Origin: Candidatus Rifleibacteriota bacterium
GTDB lineage: Bacteria; Riflebacteria; Ozemobacteria; Ozemobacterales; Ozemobacteraceae
Direction: 5' to 3'
Length of the DNA: 13,793 bases
Assembly (NCBI GenBank): GCA_022704885.1
Contig: JAKJFO010000109.1
Location: 1 to 13,793, forward strand
This document shows, in pieces, positions 1 to 6,735 of the stretch; the first letter of the stretch is position 1, and each line of letters starts with the position of its first letter. A program made the position numbers and the translations under genes. The notes beneath the pieces are model-generated. The model made no database searches and was not told where the DNA came from. It was given only the letters and a program-made list of their open reading frames with translations.

Positions 1-1446
1 CAGGTCGTCGATATGGCAAAAGATCATGACCAGGCCAGATTCTATCTCGCTTACAGCCTGGCGCTCTCAGGCAATGCCGAAAAAGCGCTCGAACACGCAC
101 GCGTGCTATCGACCCGACACCCCGACCAGAAGCAATACAGCGACCTGGTAAAGCAGCTCGAAGACGAAATCAGCAAAGCGAAGGCTCCCAAAGAAAAGCC
201 GACTGTACCAGCATTTGCGGTTGCTCCCAGAGAAACCATGGTGTTACCGGCTGAATCACGAACGCTGGTGAAGCCCCGAGTCAGCACGCAAACCTACGAC
301 ATCAGACCTGAACGCCCCAAAACGCAGCTTGAACTCGCCATCGACAAAATCGACGAAGGCGACAGCGAAGGTGCAGAAAAAATGCTGCTTGCGATTATTG
401 CCAAAGAACCAGCTAACAGTGAAGCTCACCACTATCTCGGCGTGCTGCGCTTCAATGCCGGCCAGTATCAGGAAGCCATGAAAAAATTCGAAGAAGCCAT
501 CAAAGCTAATCCGAAAAACTTTCAAAGTCTGTTCCTGCTCGGCGACAGTTACCGGGCCATCGATGAGTATGCCAAAGCCGAAGCCCAGTTCCGCAAGGCC
601 ATCGAAATCAAGGAAGACAGCTTCGCCATGCTCAATCTTGCCGACGTCATTTTCAAACAGAACCGCATCAAAGAAGCCGAAGAAATTTTTACCAAAGTAA
701 ACAAAAAAGACCCACGGATCGACGATGCCCTGATTGGTCTCGCTCAGATCAAACTCTACCGCGGCTTTACCGAAGAAGCCTCGAACATGATCAACGAAGT
801 CATCGCCCGTGGCGCCGGCAATCCCGAAGCCCATTACATCAAGTGCCAGATCCTCATGGAAAGCAAATACTTCGAGCAGGCCGCCGAAGAAGCCAACCGC
901 GCCCTCACCATCATGCCCGGCAGCATAAAATACCGCGCCGCGCTCGCCATGGCTCTGGTCAGAAGCTACAGCATCACGCGCGGCCTCGAAGAAGCCTCCA
1001 ATATCCTGCGTGACCTGCCCGACAATATCGATGCCCGCCTCGTACTCGCCGAAGGCCTCGTCATGAGCGGCGCTTCCGGCGACGCCGAAGAACATCTGGT
1101 GGCGGTCGAAAAACGTATCCCGCATCCCCTTGTCAGCAAACTGCGCGCTCTCATGGCGATCCGCCGCGGCGAAATCGACGCCGCCAAAGACTTATACCGT
1201 CAGTATATGCAGCGTTCGCCCGGCCAGCCGGCTGCTGCACTCGAGTGCGCGCAATACCTCGAAGGGAACCAGGAAAAACAAGAAGCCATGCAGATCTACC
1301 GCGAAATTTCCGAACAGTTCAAAGATACTGCTTACGCCGAACAGGCATCTGAAGCTTTTTCCCGCCTCGACGAAGAAAAACGCAACACCGAAGCCACCCA
1401 GGAACGCGAAAGCCGCGGCATCCGCCCTGGCAAGATGAAATACTAG
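1..1446 (+). CDS. Tetratricopeptide-repeat (TPR) protein, 5' end outside the window
   Basis: The reading frame is already open at base 1 (Q-V-V-D before the first Met at 13), so this is probably the C-terminal part of a larger protein. Counting from Met13, one TPR-like helix pair lies at residues 6-38. A Lys/Pro-rich linker follows (about 53-104), then a long array of TPR units from about 105 to 465, with the usual A-x-Y-L-G / A-x-x-x-F-x-x-A-I pattern (for example AHHYLGVLRFNAGQYQEA). The end is charged and basic. No signal peptide, membrane segment or catalytic domain is visible in the part present. TPR arrays are protein-binding scaffolds; the partner cannot be read from sequence. The gene precedes glmS in the same direction, but a repeat element separates them, so co-transcription is uncertain. 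Confidence is high for the fold and low for the role. Confidence 0.85.
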   Translation, partial: QVVDMAKDHDQARFYLAYSLALSGNAEKALEHARVLSTRHPDQKQYSDLVKQLEDEISKAKAPKEKPTVPAFAVAPRETMVLPAESRTLVKPRVSTQTYDIRPERPKTQLELAIDKIDEGDSEGAEKMLLAIIAKEPANSEAHHYLGVLRFNAGQYQEAMKKFEEAIKANPKNFQSLFLLGDSYRAIDEYAKAEAQFRKAIEIKEDSFAMLNLADVIFKQNRIKEAEEIFTKVNKKDPRIDDALIGLAQIKLYRGFTEEASNMINEVIARGAGNPEAHYIKCQILMESKYFEQAAEEANRALTIMPGSIKYRAALAMALVRSYSITRGLEEASNILRDLPDNIDARLVLAEGLVMSGASGDAEEHLVAVEKRIPHPLVSKLRALMAIRRGEIDAAKDLYRQYMQRSPGQPAAALECAQYLEGNQEKQEAMQIYREISEQFKDTAYAEQASEAFSRLDEEKRNTEATQERESRGIRPGKMKY

Positions 1447-1480
1447 TGGTCTGCCTCAATTTAACTCATGCTTAAAGATT

Positions 1481-1585
1481 GTCATTGCGAGCAAAGCGAA
1501 GCAATCCCTCTGTCTGTGAGATTAGCCTCAGAGCTGGGTTTATGCCTTCGGCATACGCTTCGTCGGGCTACCTCCTCGCAATGAC
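1481..1585. repeat. Palindromic MITE-like element bounded by GTCATTGCGAG / CTCGCAATGAC
   Basis: Perfect 11-base terminal inverted repeats (1481-1491 and 1575-1585) enclose a 105-base non-coding stretch. Inside is a second perfect hairpin, TATGCC-TTC-GGCATA, at 1541-1555. The arms continue in the form seen in a GTCATTGCGAGC-type repeat that I recall as scattered through many unrelated bacterial genomes. It has no coding capacity and fills most of the 169-base TPR-glmS gap, ending 13 bases before the glmS ribosome-binding site. Transcribed, it would fold into a long stem-loop. Confidence 0.75.
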
Positions 1586-1598
1586 GGCTTATTGAAAC

Positions 1599-1605
1599 GA
1601 AAGGA
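1599..1605 (+). promoter_or_regulatory. Ribosome-binding site that fixes the glmS start
   Basis: GAAAGGA lies 10 bases before the ATG at 1616. It supports that ATG over the in-frame TTG at 1592. The TTG would put eight residues before the cysteine that must become N-terminal for glutaminase activity. Confidence 0.7.
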
Positions 1606-1615
1606 CACTCCCACA

Positions 1616-3448
1616 ATGTGCGGAATTATCGGCTATATCGGCAGCAAGCCTGCCAACGAAGTAATCTTTGATGGCCTCACCCGCCTCGAATATCGCGGCT
1701 ACGACTCGGCCGGCATCGCTGTCGTCGACGACCACAAGATTCACGTGCGCAAAGACATCGGCAAACTGCGCAATATCCGCAAGCTGCTGCTCGACGAGTT
1801 CGCCTCGACTTCCAGCATCGGTATCGGCCACACCCGCTGGGCTACGCATGGCCGGCCGTCCGCTTTCAACGCGCACCCGCACGGCGACTGCCACGACAGT
1901 ATCATGGTCGCCCACAACGGTATCATCGAAAACTTCATGAAACTGCGGCGCGATCTCGCGGCCAGCGGTCACACCTTTAAATCCGAAACCGACTCCGAAG
2001 TTCTCGCGCACCTGATCGAAGCCAGCTACCAGGGCGACCTCAAACAGGCCGTGCTGCAGGCAGTCAAAAGCGTCGAAGGCGCCTACGCTATCGCCGTCAT
2101 TCACAAGGATCACCCCGACAGAATCATCTGCGCCCGCAAAGAAAGCCCGCTCATCGTCGGTCTCGGCAAAGGCGAAAACTTCGTAGCTTCAGACGTAACC
2201 GCGATTCTGCAATACACCCGCCAGGTCGTCTATCTCGACAACTTCGAAGGTGCCGAAGTCACCCGCGACGGCATCAGCTTCTTCAACGCCGATGGCAACG
2301 ACGTCGACAAAAAATCGGTGCAGATCGACTGGAACCCGGTCGCCGCCGAAAAAGGCGGCTTCTCACACTTCATGCTCAAAGAAATCTTCGAACAGCCGCA
2401 GGTCATCCGCAACACCATCGGCGGGCGCACTTCCGAAGAAGAAGGCAAAATCTTCCTCGAAGAACTAAAACTGACCGGCCCCGACATCTACCGCACCCAG
2501 CGCATCGTCATGGTCGCCTGCGGCACCGCCTACTACGCCGGCTGCGTCGGCAAATACCTGCTCGAAAGCCTGGTGCGCATACCCGTCGAATGCGATCTCG
2601 CCAGCGAATTCAGATACCGCTCACCCCTCGTCGATGCCAACACTCTGGTCATCGCGATCAGCCAGTCAGGGGAAACCGCCGACACGCTGGCAGCCGTCAA
2701 GGAAGCGCGTCAGCGCGGCGCCAAAGTGCTCGGCATAGTCAACGCCAAAGAGTCTTCGCTGACCCGCGAAGTCGATGGCCTCGTCTATATCCACGCCGGC
2801 CCCGAAATCGGCGTCGCCTCAACCAAAGCCTACATCGCCATGCTCACCGCTCTCACCCTGCTCGCGCTGATGCTTGGCAAGATCCGGTCGGTGCTGACTC
2901 CCGAATACGTCCAGGAAAAAATCCGCGAGCTCAAGGTGCTGCCACAGCAGATCGAGCGTGTGCTCGACCGCAAAGATGCGATTCGCGACATCGCTGCCGC
3001 CTACCTCGATGCCCGCAGCTTCCTCTATCTCGGACGCGGCTTCAATTACCCGACCGCCCTCGAAGGCGCCCTCAAACTCAAGGAAATCAGCTACATCCAC
3101 GCCGAAGCCTACGCCGCCGGCGAGATGAAACACGGCCCGATCGCGCTGATCGACCACGAAATGCCGGTCATGGCGATTGTCACCGAATCTGACGTCTACG
3201 ACAAAACGATGTCGAACCTCAAGGAAGTCCAGGCCCGCTCCGGCCGCCTGCTCGCCATCGCGACCGAGGGCGACCACGAAATCACCTCGCTGACCGACCA
3301 CGTCATCGAAGTGCCGCGTGTCTCCGACATCTTCTCGCCAATCATCAACGTCGTTCCGCTGCAGCTGTTCGCCTATTACGTCGCCGACCTGCGCGGCCTC
3401 GACGTCGACCAGCCCCGCAACCTCGCCAAATCCGTCACCGTCGAGTAA
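1616..3448 (+). CDS. glmS: Glutamine--fructose-6-phosphate aminotransferase (isomerizing)
   Basis: GlmS converts fructose-6-phosphate and glutamine to glucosamine-6-phosphate and glutamate, the committed step to UDP-GlcNAc for peptidoglycan and lipopolysaccharide, in the cytosol. The 610-residue length matches the family. The class II glutaminase domain begins MCGIIGYIG, with Cys2 the nucleophile after Met removal, then RWATHG (74-79) and AHNGIIENF (99-107). Two SIS sugar-isomerase domains follow: ACGTAYYAG near 301-309, SQSGETADTL near 349-358, EIGVASTKA near 397-405, then AGEMKHGP carrying the isomerase histidine. The protein ends DVDQPRNLAKSVTVE, the classic GlmS terminus with the catalytic lysine. 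No key residue is missing. No glmS ribozyme is visible upstream. It appears to be transcribed alone or with the TPR gene; no promoter was recognised. Confidence 0.98.
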   Translation: MCGIIGYIGSKPANEVIFDGLTRLEYRGYDSAGIAVVDDHKIHVRKDIGKLRNIRKLLLDEFASTSSIGIGHTRWATHGRPSAFNAHPHGDCHDSIMVAHNGIIENFMKLRRDLAASGHTFKSETDSEVLAHLIEASYQGDLKQAVLQAVKSVEGAYAIAVIHKDHPDRIICARKESPLIVGLGKGENFVASDVTAILQYTRQVVYLDNFEGAEVTRDGISFFNADGNDVDKKSVQIDWNPVAAEKGGFSHFMLKEIFEQPQVIRNTIGGRTSEEEGKIFLEELKLTGPDIYRTQRIVMVACGTAYYAGCVGKYLLESLVRIPVECDLASEFRYRSPLVDANTLVIAISQSGETADTLAAVKEARQRGAKVLGIVNAKESSLTREVDGLVYIHAGPEIGVASTKAYIAMLTALTLLALMLGKIRSVLTPEYVQEKIRELKVLPQQIERVLDRKDAIRDIAAAYLDARSFLYLGRGFNYPTALEGALKLKEISYIHAEAYAAGEMKHGPIALIDHEMPVMAIVTESDVYDKTMSNLKEVQARSGRLLAIATEGDHEITSLTDHVIEVPRVSDIFSPIINVVPLQLFAYYVADLRGLDVDQPRNLAKSVTVE

Positions 3449-3457
3449 AAAGAGTAA

Positions 3458-3620
3458 CCGCAGATTTCACCGATCTGCGCAGATTTAAAGGCAGGCTAGA
3501 TATTTTGTCACCGTTCAATTATTGTTTATCAACCGGTCATTACGATGACACCATTTTGGCTCAAACCTTCGCGAAGCGCGGCCTGCTCACTCTAATCTGA
3601 GTAATCGGCGTAATCTGCGG
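3458..3620. repeat. CGCAGATT-type inverted-repeat element downstream of glmS
   Basis: CCGCAGATT (3458-3466) and its complement AATCTGCGG (3612-3620) bound this 163-base non-coding element. The inverted similarity extends inward: CCGAT, then CGCAGATT on the left, against CCGATTACTCAGATT in the complement of the right side. The left arm contains a perfect 12-base palindrome, ATCTGCGCAGAT (3473-3484). The interior has no open frame. The 16-base left boundary AGAGTAACCGCAGATT (3451-3466) recurs exactly, inverted, at 12676-12691, so this belongs to a family dispersed in this genome. Confidence 0.6.
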
Positions 3621-3625
3621 ATAAA

Positions 3626-3655
3626 TTGTCTTTATGAACATCATGATGTTATACA
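3626..3655 (+). promoter_or_regulatory. Possible mutS2 promoter with an internal 14-base palindrome
   Basis: TTGTCT (3626-3631) and TATACA (3650-3655) resemble sigma-70 -35 and -10 boxes with an 18-base spacer. A perfect palindrome, AACATCATGATGTT (3637-3650), occupies most of the spacer, where a repressor would block polymerase. It lies 150 bases before mutS2, the only downstream gene. Both boxes match consensus at about four of six bases, so this is tentative. Confidence 0.3.
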
Positions 3656-3749
3656 AAAGCGCGTTGATTTTTGTTAAGTCAGAGGCTTCGCAACAAAATT
3701 CAATGCTCGTTTAAATATGAATACTGTGAACTCTTCTCTCTTTAAATCT

Positions 3750-3788
3750 CTCTTCTTCGTGCCTCTGTGGCTTAGTGCGATTTCTTCT
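3750..3788 (+). repeat. Dispersed CTTCTTCGNGTC...GTGCGA motif, copy 1
   Basis: This stretch (CTCTTCTTCGTGCCTC then TGTGGCTTAGTGCGATTTC) resembles 6661-6697 and 12691-12728 on the same strand and, inverted, about 6327-6358, 12447-12475 and 13547-13565. It ends 16 bases before the mutS2 start, so it would form the 5' leader of that mRNA. No ribosome-binding site is evident between it and the ATG. No function can be assigned. Confidence 0.5.
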
Positions 3789-3804
3789 AATCTGTGAATA
3801 AACT

Positions 3805-5868
3805 ATGGAACAGCTATCATTAGATAACCTCGAATTCTCTAAAATACTGTCGATCATCTCTTCTTTTGCCGGTTCGCGTGCAGCCAAAGAAAATCTCCTC
3901 GCCCTGCAGCCGGCAACCGATCGCAACCAGATCGAAAGCTGGCTGTGCGAAATCGACGAATATCTCGAATACTCTCAGGCCGGCCTCAAAATTCACCCGG
4001 GCGGCTTGCGTGATATCCGCGAAGTGCTCGAAATTCTGCGCTCGGGCTCGACCGTTCTCGGTTCTGAAGACTTCTTAAAAGTCAAAGCCAATATCGAAGC
4101 GGCCGCAGCCGTCAAAAAATCATTCGAAGCCCACTCCGGCCCGCTGGCAGTAAAAAAGAGCAACCACATGGCCGAGCGCATCAAAAACATGCCATCGCTC
4201 GGCAGCCTGTTTCAGCGCATCGACGACTGCCTCGACGACCGCGGCCAGGTGCGCAGCGACGCTTCCCCGGCGCTCGCCTCGATCAGGCGCGAATACGCGC
4301 AGATGGTCAGCAACACCGAAAAGCAGCTCAGTGCCTTCCTCAGCCAGCACACCGACGACGTGCAGGACCACTATTTTACGCTGCGCAACGAGCGCTACGT
4401 CATACCAATTCTGGCCTCAGCCCAGAGCCGCATACAGGGCATAGTTCACGACCAGTCAGGCACCGGCCAGACACTGTTTATCGAACCGCTCGCCTTTCTG
4501 CCAGCCAACAACCGCCTCGCGCAACTGCGACTTTCTGAGCGTGAAGAAATCAGACGCATCTTCGCCAGCCTCACCGCACTGCTCAACCAGTCGATCAACT
4601 CGCTCGTCGAGCAGTTCGAAACCCTGACCTGGCTCGACATGGTACGCGCACGCGCCGAATTTTCGGTCAAGTATCAGGCAGCCCGGCCCGAACCAACCGA
4701 CAAACATGATCTGCAGCTCAATCACGCCCGCCACCCACTGATTCACCCGAACTGCGTGCCACTCGACATCAAGATGAACCCGCAGCAGCGCTGCATCATC
4801 ATCACCGGCCCGAACGGCGGCGGCAAAACAGTGGCGCTCAAAACCGTCGGCATCAACGCACTGCTGATGCAGACCGGCAACTACGTGCTCGCCGACCGCG
4901 ATGCGCGCATTCCCGTTTTCACCCAGATACTCTCTGATATAGGAGAGAGCCAGAGCATAGAAGACCATCTGTCGACTTTTACCGCACATTTGAAGCGGCT
5001 GAAGGAAATGGCCGACCGCAGCGACAGCCGCGCCCTGATTCTGATCGACGAAATCTGCGTTGGCACCGACCCGGTCGAAGGCGGCGCGCTGGCTTCCGGA
5101 TTCCTCAAAGAACTCAGCGGACGCGGCGCTTTTTGCATCGTCACGTCGCATTACGACTCGCTCAAACATGTGGCATTCACCACGCCAGGCTTCATGAATG
5201 CCGCCATGGAATTCGACTACGAGACCTTCAAACCGACTTTTCGCTTTCAGATCGGCATTCCCGGCAAGAGTAACGCTCTCGCCATGGCACGCGCCTTCGG
5301 CCTGCCCGAGTCGATACTCGCCGATCTCGTGCAGACCTGTGCCGGTGAGCGCCGCGACGAAAAGGGCCTGATCGAAGCGATCGAGCGCGAGCGCAACCGC
5401 GCCGAGGCTCTGCGCCGCACTTATGTCGAAAAGATCAACAGTATCCGCAGCCGTGAAGGCGAAATCGAAAAAACCCTCGAACAACTGCGCGAATTCCGCA
5501 AAACCCGGCGTGACAGGCTGACCGAGGAATTCACTGCCGAACTGCGCCAGCGCCTGCGCGATATCGAAAGCACGATCAGCCGCCTGCGTCAGATTGCCGA
5601 AAAGGCCGAACAACCCGAGCTGAAAGCCGAACTCGACGCGGCCCTTCAGCAGGCGCGCAATCTGCATGGCAAAGCACGCTCGACTATGAACGAACTGGCC
5701 GAGACCGGTGCTGAAGACCAGTCGTTCGCCAGTGGTGCCGCCGCAAAACTGCCGCCGCCGCTGCCTGATCAGCTGATCTCCGGTGCCCGCGTAATCTGGA
5801 ACAAAAACCTGCACGCCGGCATAGTGCGCCGCCATGACCCGACGGCAAGGTTCTGCATCTGCCGGTGA
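3805..5868 (+). CDS. mutS2: MutS2 family ATPase, main part; separated from its Smr domain by a frameshift
   Basis: MutS2 is a DNA- or ribosome-associated ABC-type ATPase implicated in suppressing recombination and, in Bacillus, in handling collided ribosomes. The N-terminus (MEQLSLDNLEFSKIL) and the core motif GIVHDQSGTGQTLFIEP (212-228) are MutS2-like. The Walker A is GPNGGGKT (335-342), the MutS signature DIGESQSIEDHLSTF lies near 378-392, and the Walker B is LILIDE (411-416), followed by ICVGTDP where LGAGTDP is usual. A charged coiled coil spans about 515-620. The frame ends after 687 residues in an out-of-frame tail (TARFCICR), whereas the next frame continues naturally with DGKVLHLPVNEL from 5841. 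One missing base in the CCC run at 5838-5840 would explain this; restored, the protein is about 820 residues. No clear ribosome-binding site precedes the ATG. Family assignment is certain; intactness is doubtful. Confidence 0.9.
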   Translation: MEQLSLDNLEFSKILSIISSFAGSRAAKENLLALQPATDRNQIESWLCEIDEYLEYSQAGLKIHPGGLRDIREVLEILRSGSTVLGSEDFLKVKANIEAAAAVKKSFEAHSGPLAVKKSNHMAERIKNMPSLGSLFQRIDDCLDDRGQVRSDASPALASIRREYAQMVSNTEKQLSAFLSQHTDDVQDHYFTLRNERYVIPILASAQSRIQGIVHDQSGTGQTLFIEPLAFLPANNRLAQLRLSEREEIRRIFASLTALLNQSINSLVEQFETLTWLDMVRARAEFSVKYQAARPEPTDKHDLQLNHARHPLIHPNCVPLDIKMNPQQRCIIITGPNGGGKTVALKTVGINALLMQTGNYVLADRDARIPVFTQILSDIGESQSIEDHLSTFTAHLKRLKEMADRSDSRALILIDEICVGTDPVEGGALASGFLKELSGRGAFCIVTSHYDSLKHVAFTTPGFMNAAMEFDYETFKPTFRFQIGIPGKSNALAMARAFGLPESILADLVQTCAGERRDEKGLIEAIERERNRAEALRRTYVEKINSIRSREGEIEKTLEQLREFRKTRRDRLTEEFTAELRQRLRDIESTISRLRQIAEKAEQPELKAELDAALQQARNLHGKARSTMNELAETGAEDQSFASGAAAKLPPPLPDQLISGARVIWNKNLHAGIVRRHDPTARFCICR

Positions 5869-6266
5869 ATGAGCTGTCACCGGCCGCCACCGGCAAAAAC
5901 GCCGACAAGCCTTCCGGCAGCGTCTATGCGGCGCGCCCGCTGGTGCGCAGCGAAATCGATCTGCGCGGCATGCGCGTCGAAGAAGCTCTCGACGCCATCG
6001 ACACCTATCTCAAGGTCGCCAGTGAGTCTGATCTCGGCCGCGTCTTTCTGATTCACGGCAAGGGAACCGGCGCCCTGCACAAGGCAATCACCGATTTCCT
6101 CAAGAACTCACCCTGGAGAAAAAAATTCAGGTCTGGCCGCTACGGAGAAGGCGATCTTGGCGTCACTGTAGTCGTCTTCAAAGCCGAAGCCGACAAAGAC
6201 GAAGACCCGACGCAAACTGACCCCGAGCGCCCCACCCGCCGCCGCAAAGGCAGCAAAGGCCAGTAA
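5865..6266 (+). CDS. mutS2: Smr domain, C-terminal part of the frameshifted MutS2
   Basis: This frame encodes the small MutS-related (Smr) domain that normally ends MutS2 and can act as a nuclease. Its DLRG motif lies in SEIDLRGMRVEEALDAI and the glycine loop in LIHGKGTGALHKAI, followed by the usual GEGDLGVTVVVFK. A hydrophilic Asp/Glu/Pro/Arg tail ends it. The frame is open upstream of the GTG at 5865, and from 5841 it reads DGKVLHLPV, the expected continuation of MutS2, so this is probably the same gene after a one-base slip. If the split is genuine, the GTG overlaps the upstream TGA as GTGA, a coupling arrangement that could still yield a free Smr protein, although no good ribosome-binding site is present. 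A sequencing or assembly error is equally possible. Confidence 0.85.
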   Translation: MNELSPAATGKNADKPSGSVYAARPLVRSEIDLRGMRVEEALDAIDTYLKVASESDLGRVFLIHGKGTGALHKAITDFLKNSPWRKKFRSGRYGEGDLGVTVVVFKAEADKDEDPTQTDPERPTRRRKGSKGQ

Positions 6267-6326
6267 ACAGCAGAAGACCGAAGAGAAACCGCCGATTAAA
6301 CCGATTTCTCAGAAAAGGCAAATGAC

Positions 6327-6358
6327 TCGCACTAAGCCTCAAAGCCCCAAAGAAAGCC
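6327..6358 (-). repeat. Dispersed CTTCTTCG-type motif, inverted copy
   Basis: On the minus strand this reads GCTTTCTTTGGGGCTTTGAG followed by GCTTAGTGCGA, close to the copy at 3750-3788, including the shared GGCTTAGTGCGA end. Together with the direct copy at 6661-6697 it brackets the gap's palindrome and microsatellite in inverted orientation. Confidence 0.4.
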
Positions 6359-6408
6359 GCTGATTACGCCAGGCAAAGAAACGTCCTGCGCGAAGTATAA
6401 AACGTCAT

Positions 6409-6477
6409 CCTGCGCGACTTGTTCTTCGAAGCCCTGCGGAGCTTAAGCGAAGCAGGGGCGAAGAAGAAAGTCGCAGG
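6409..6477. repeat. Large imperfect palindrome (stem-loop) downstream of mutS2
   Basis: The left arm (CCTGCGCGACTTGTTCTTCG, then AAGCCCTGC) pairs with the right arm (GCAGGGGCGAAGAAGAAAG, then TCGCAGG) with a few bulges. The innermost stem is CCCTGC / GCAGGG (6432-6437, 6452-6457) around a 14-base loop containing GCTTAAGC. In RNA it would be a strong hairpin downstream of mutS2 and might slow transcription or protect the 3' end, but it lacks a T-run. The composition suggests another repetitive palindromic family. Confidence 0.6.
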
Positions 6478-6564
6478 CTCTCACTGAGCGACAAGAAGGC
6501 TGGATTCTGCGACTCCGCTTCGCTCCGCGCAGACGAAGACGGGGGCGCGATCGTGATCGTTCGT

Positions 6565-6596
6565 CTGCTCCGCGGCTCTTCTGCTCCGCGGCTCTG
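6565..6596 (+). repeat. Tandem duplication of a 16-mer
   Basis: CTGCTCCGCGGCTCTT (6565-6580) is followed at once by CTGCTCCGCGGCTCTG (6581-6596), one mismatch in 16. It lies ten bases before the TTC microsatellite and suggests local replication slippage. Confidence 0.7.
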
Positions 6597-6606
6597 CGTG
6601 AGGCTC

Positions 6607-6666
6607 TTCTTCTTCTTCTTCTTCTTCTTCTTCTTCTTCTTCTTCTTCTTCTTCTTCTTCTTCTTC
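6607..6666 (+). repeat. Perfect (TTC)20 / (GAA)20 microsatellite
   Basis: Twenty uninterrupted TTC units lie in the non-coding gap, 69 bases beyond the radical SAM stop. Every frame through it gives a homopolymer (Phe, Ser or Leu; Lys, Arg or Glu on the other strand), and no real gene uses any of them. The flank CTTCTTCGCGTC is the start of the dispersed motif at 6661-6697, which already carries one or two TTC units, so the array probably grew from it. Long GAA/TTC tracts can form triplex DNA and change length by slippage. Confidence 0.95.
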
Positions 6667-6717
6667 GCGTCCTTGCGTCTCTGTGCGAATCTTTTTCTTC
6701 TCTGTCTTCGCACAGAG
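6661..6717 (+). repeat. Dispersed CTTCTTCG-type motif, copy 2, with a 10-bp hairpin
   Basis: TTCTTCGCGTCCTTGCG followed by TCTCTGTGCGAATCTT matches the copies at 3750 and 12691. CTCTGTGCGA (6679-6688) and TCGCACAGAG (6708-6717) form a perfect 10-bp stem around a 19-base loop. The hairpin lies 18 bases beyond the radical SAM stop on the minus strand, but no T-run follows on either strand. Confidence 0.55.
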
Positions 6718-6735
6718 CTGCAAAAAGCAAGGATT

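Larger units (their letters stand above)
6267..6735. other. Repeat-packed non-coding gap between mutS2 and the radical SAM gene
   Basis: These 469 bases hold no credible gene. In order they contain a CCGCCGATTAAACCGATTT relic, an inverted copy of the CTTCTTCG-type motif (about 6327-6358), a short direct repeat of CCTGCGCGA (6385 and 6409 regions), a large palindrome, an inverted pair GCAGACGAA / TTCGTCTGC, a tandem 16-mer, the TTC microsatellite and a 10-bp hairpin. mutS2 and the radical SAM gene converge here. No hairpin is followed by a T-run, so no intrinsic terminator is called. Confidence 0.7.

Noticed and set aside
256..1125. Long minus-strand open frames opposite the TPR gene, and similar ones opposite mutS2 (4456-5880) and gspF (11230-12459).
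   Set aside because: They are shadows created by the codon bias of well-supported plus-strand genes and show no family signature.
1447..1615. A glmS ribozyme or riboswitch upstream of glmS.
   Set aside because: The stretch is mostly the GTCATTGCGAG repeat, and I see no conserved ribozyme core. That ribozyme is known mainly from Gram-positive bacteria.
5830..5868. Programmed -1 ribosomal frameshifting in mutS2.
   Set aside because: There is no X-XXY-YYZ slippery heptamer at the junction and no clear downstream pseudoknot. A plain one-base loss in a C run is simpler.
6484..6735. In-frame continuation after the radical SAM UAG stop: 84 open codons including a poly-glutamate run from the GAA tract, as if stop read-through could add an acidic tail.
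   Set aside because: The protein already ends at a plausible C-terminus, there is no read-through signal, and the frame is open mainly because the GAA tract contains no stops.
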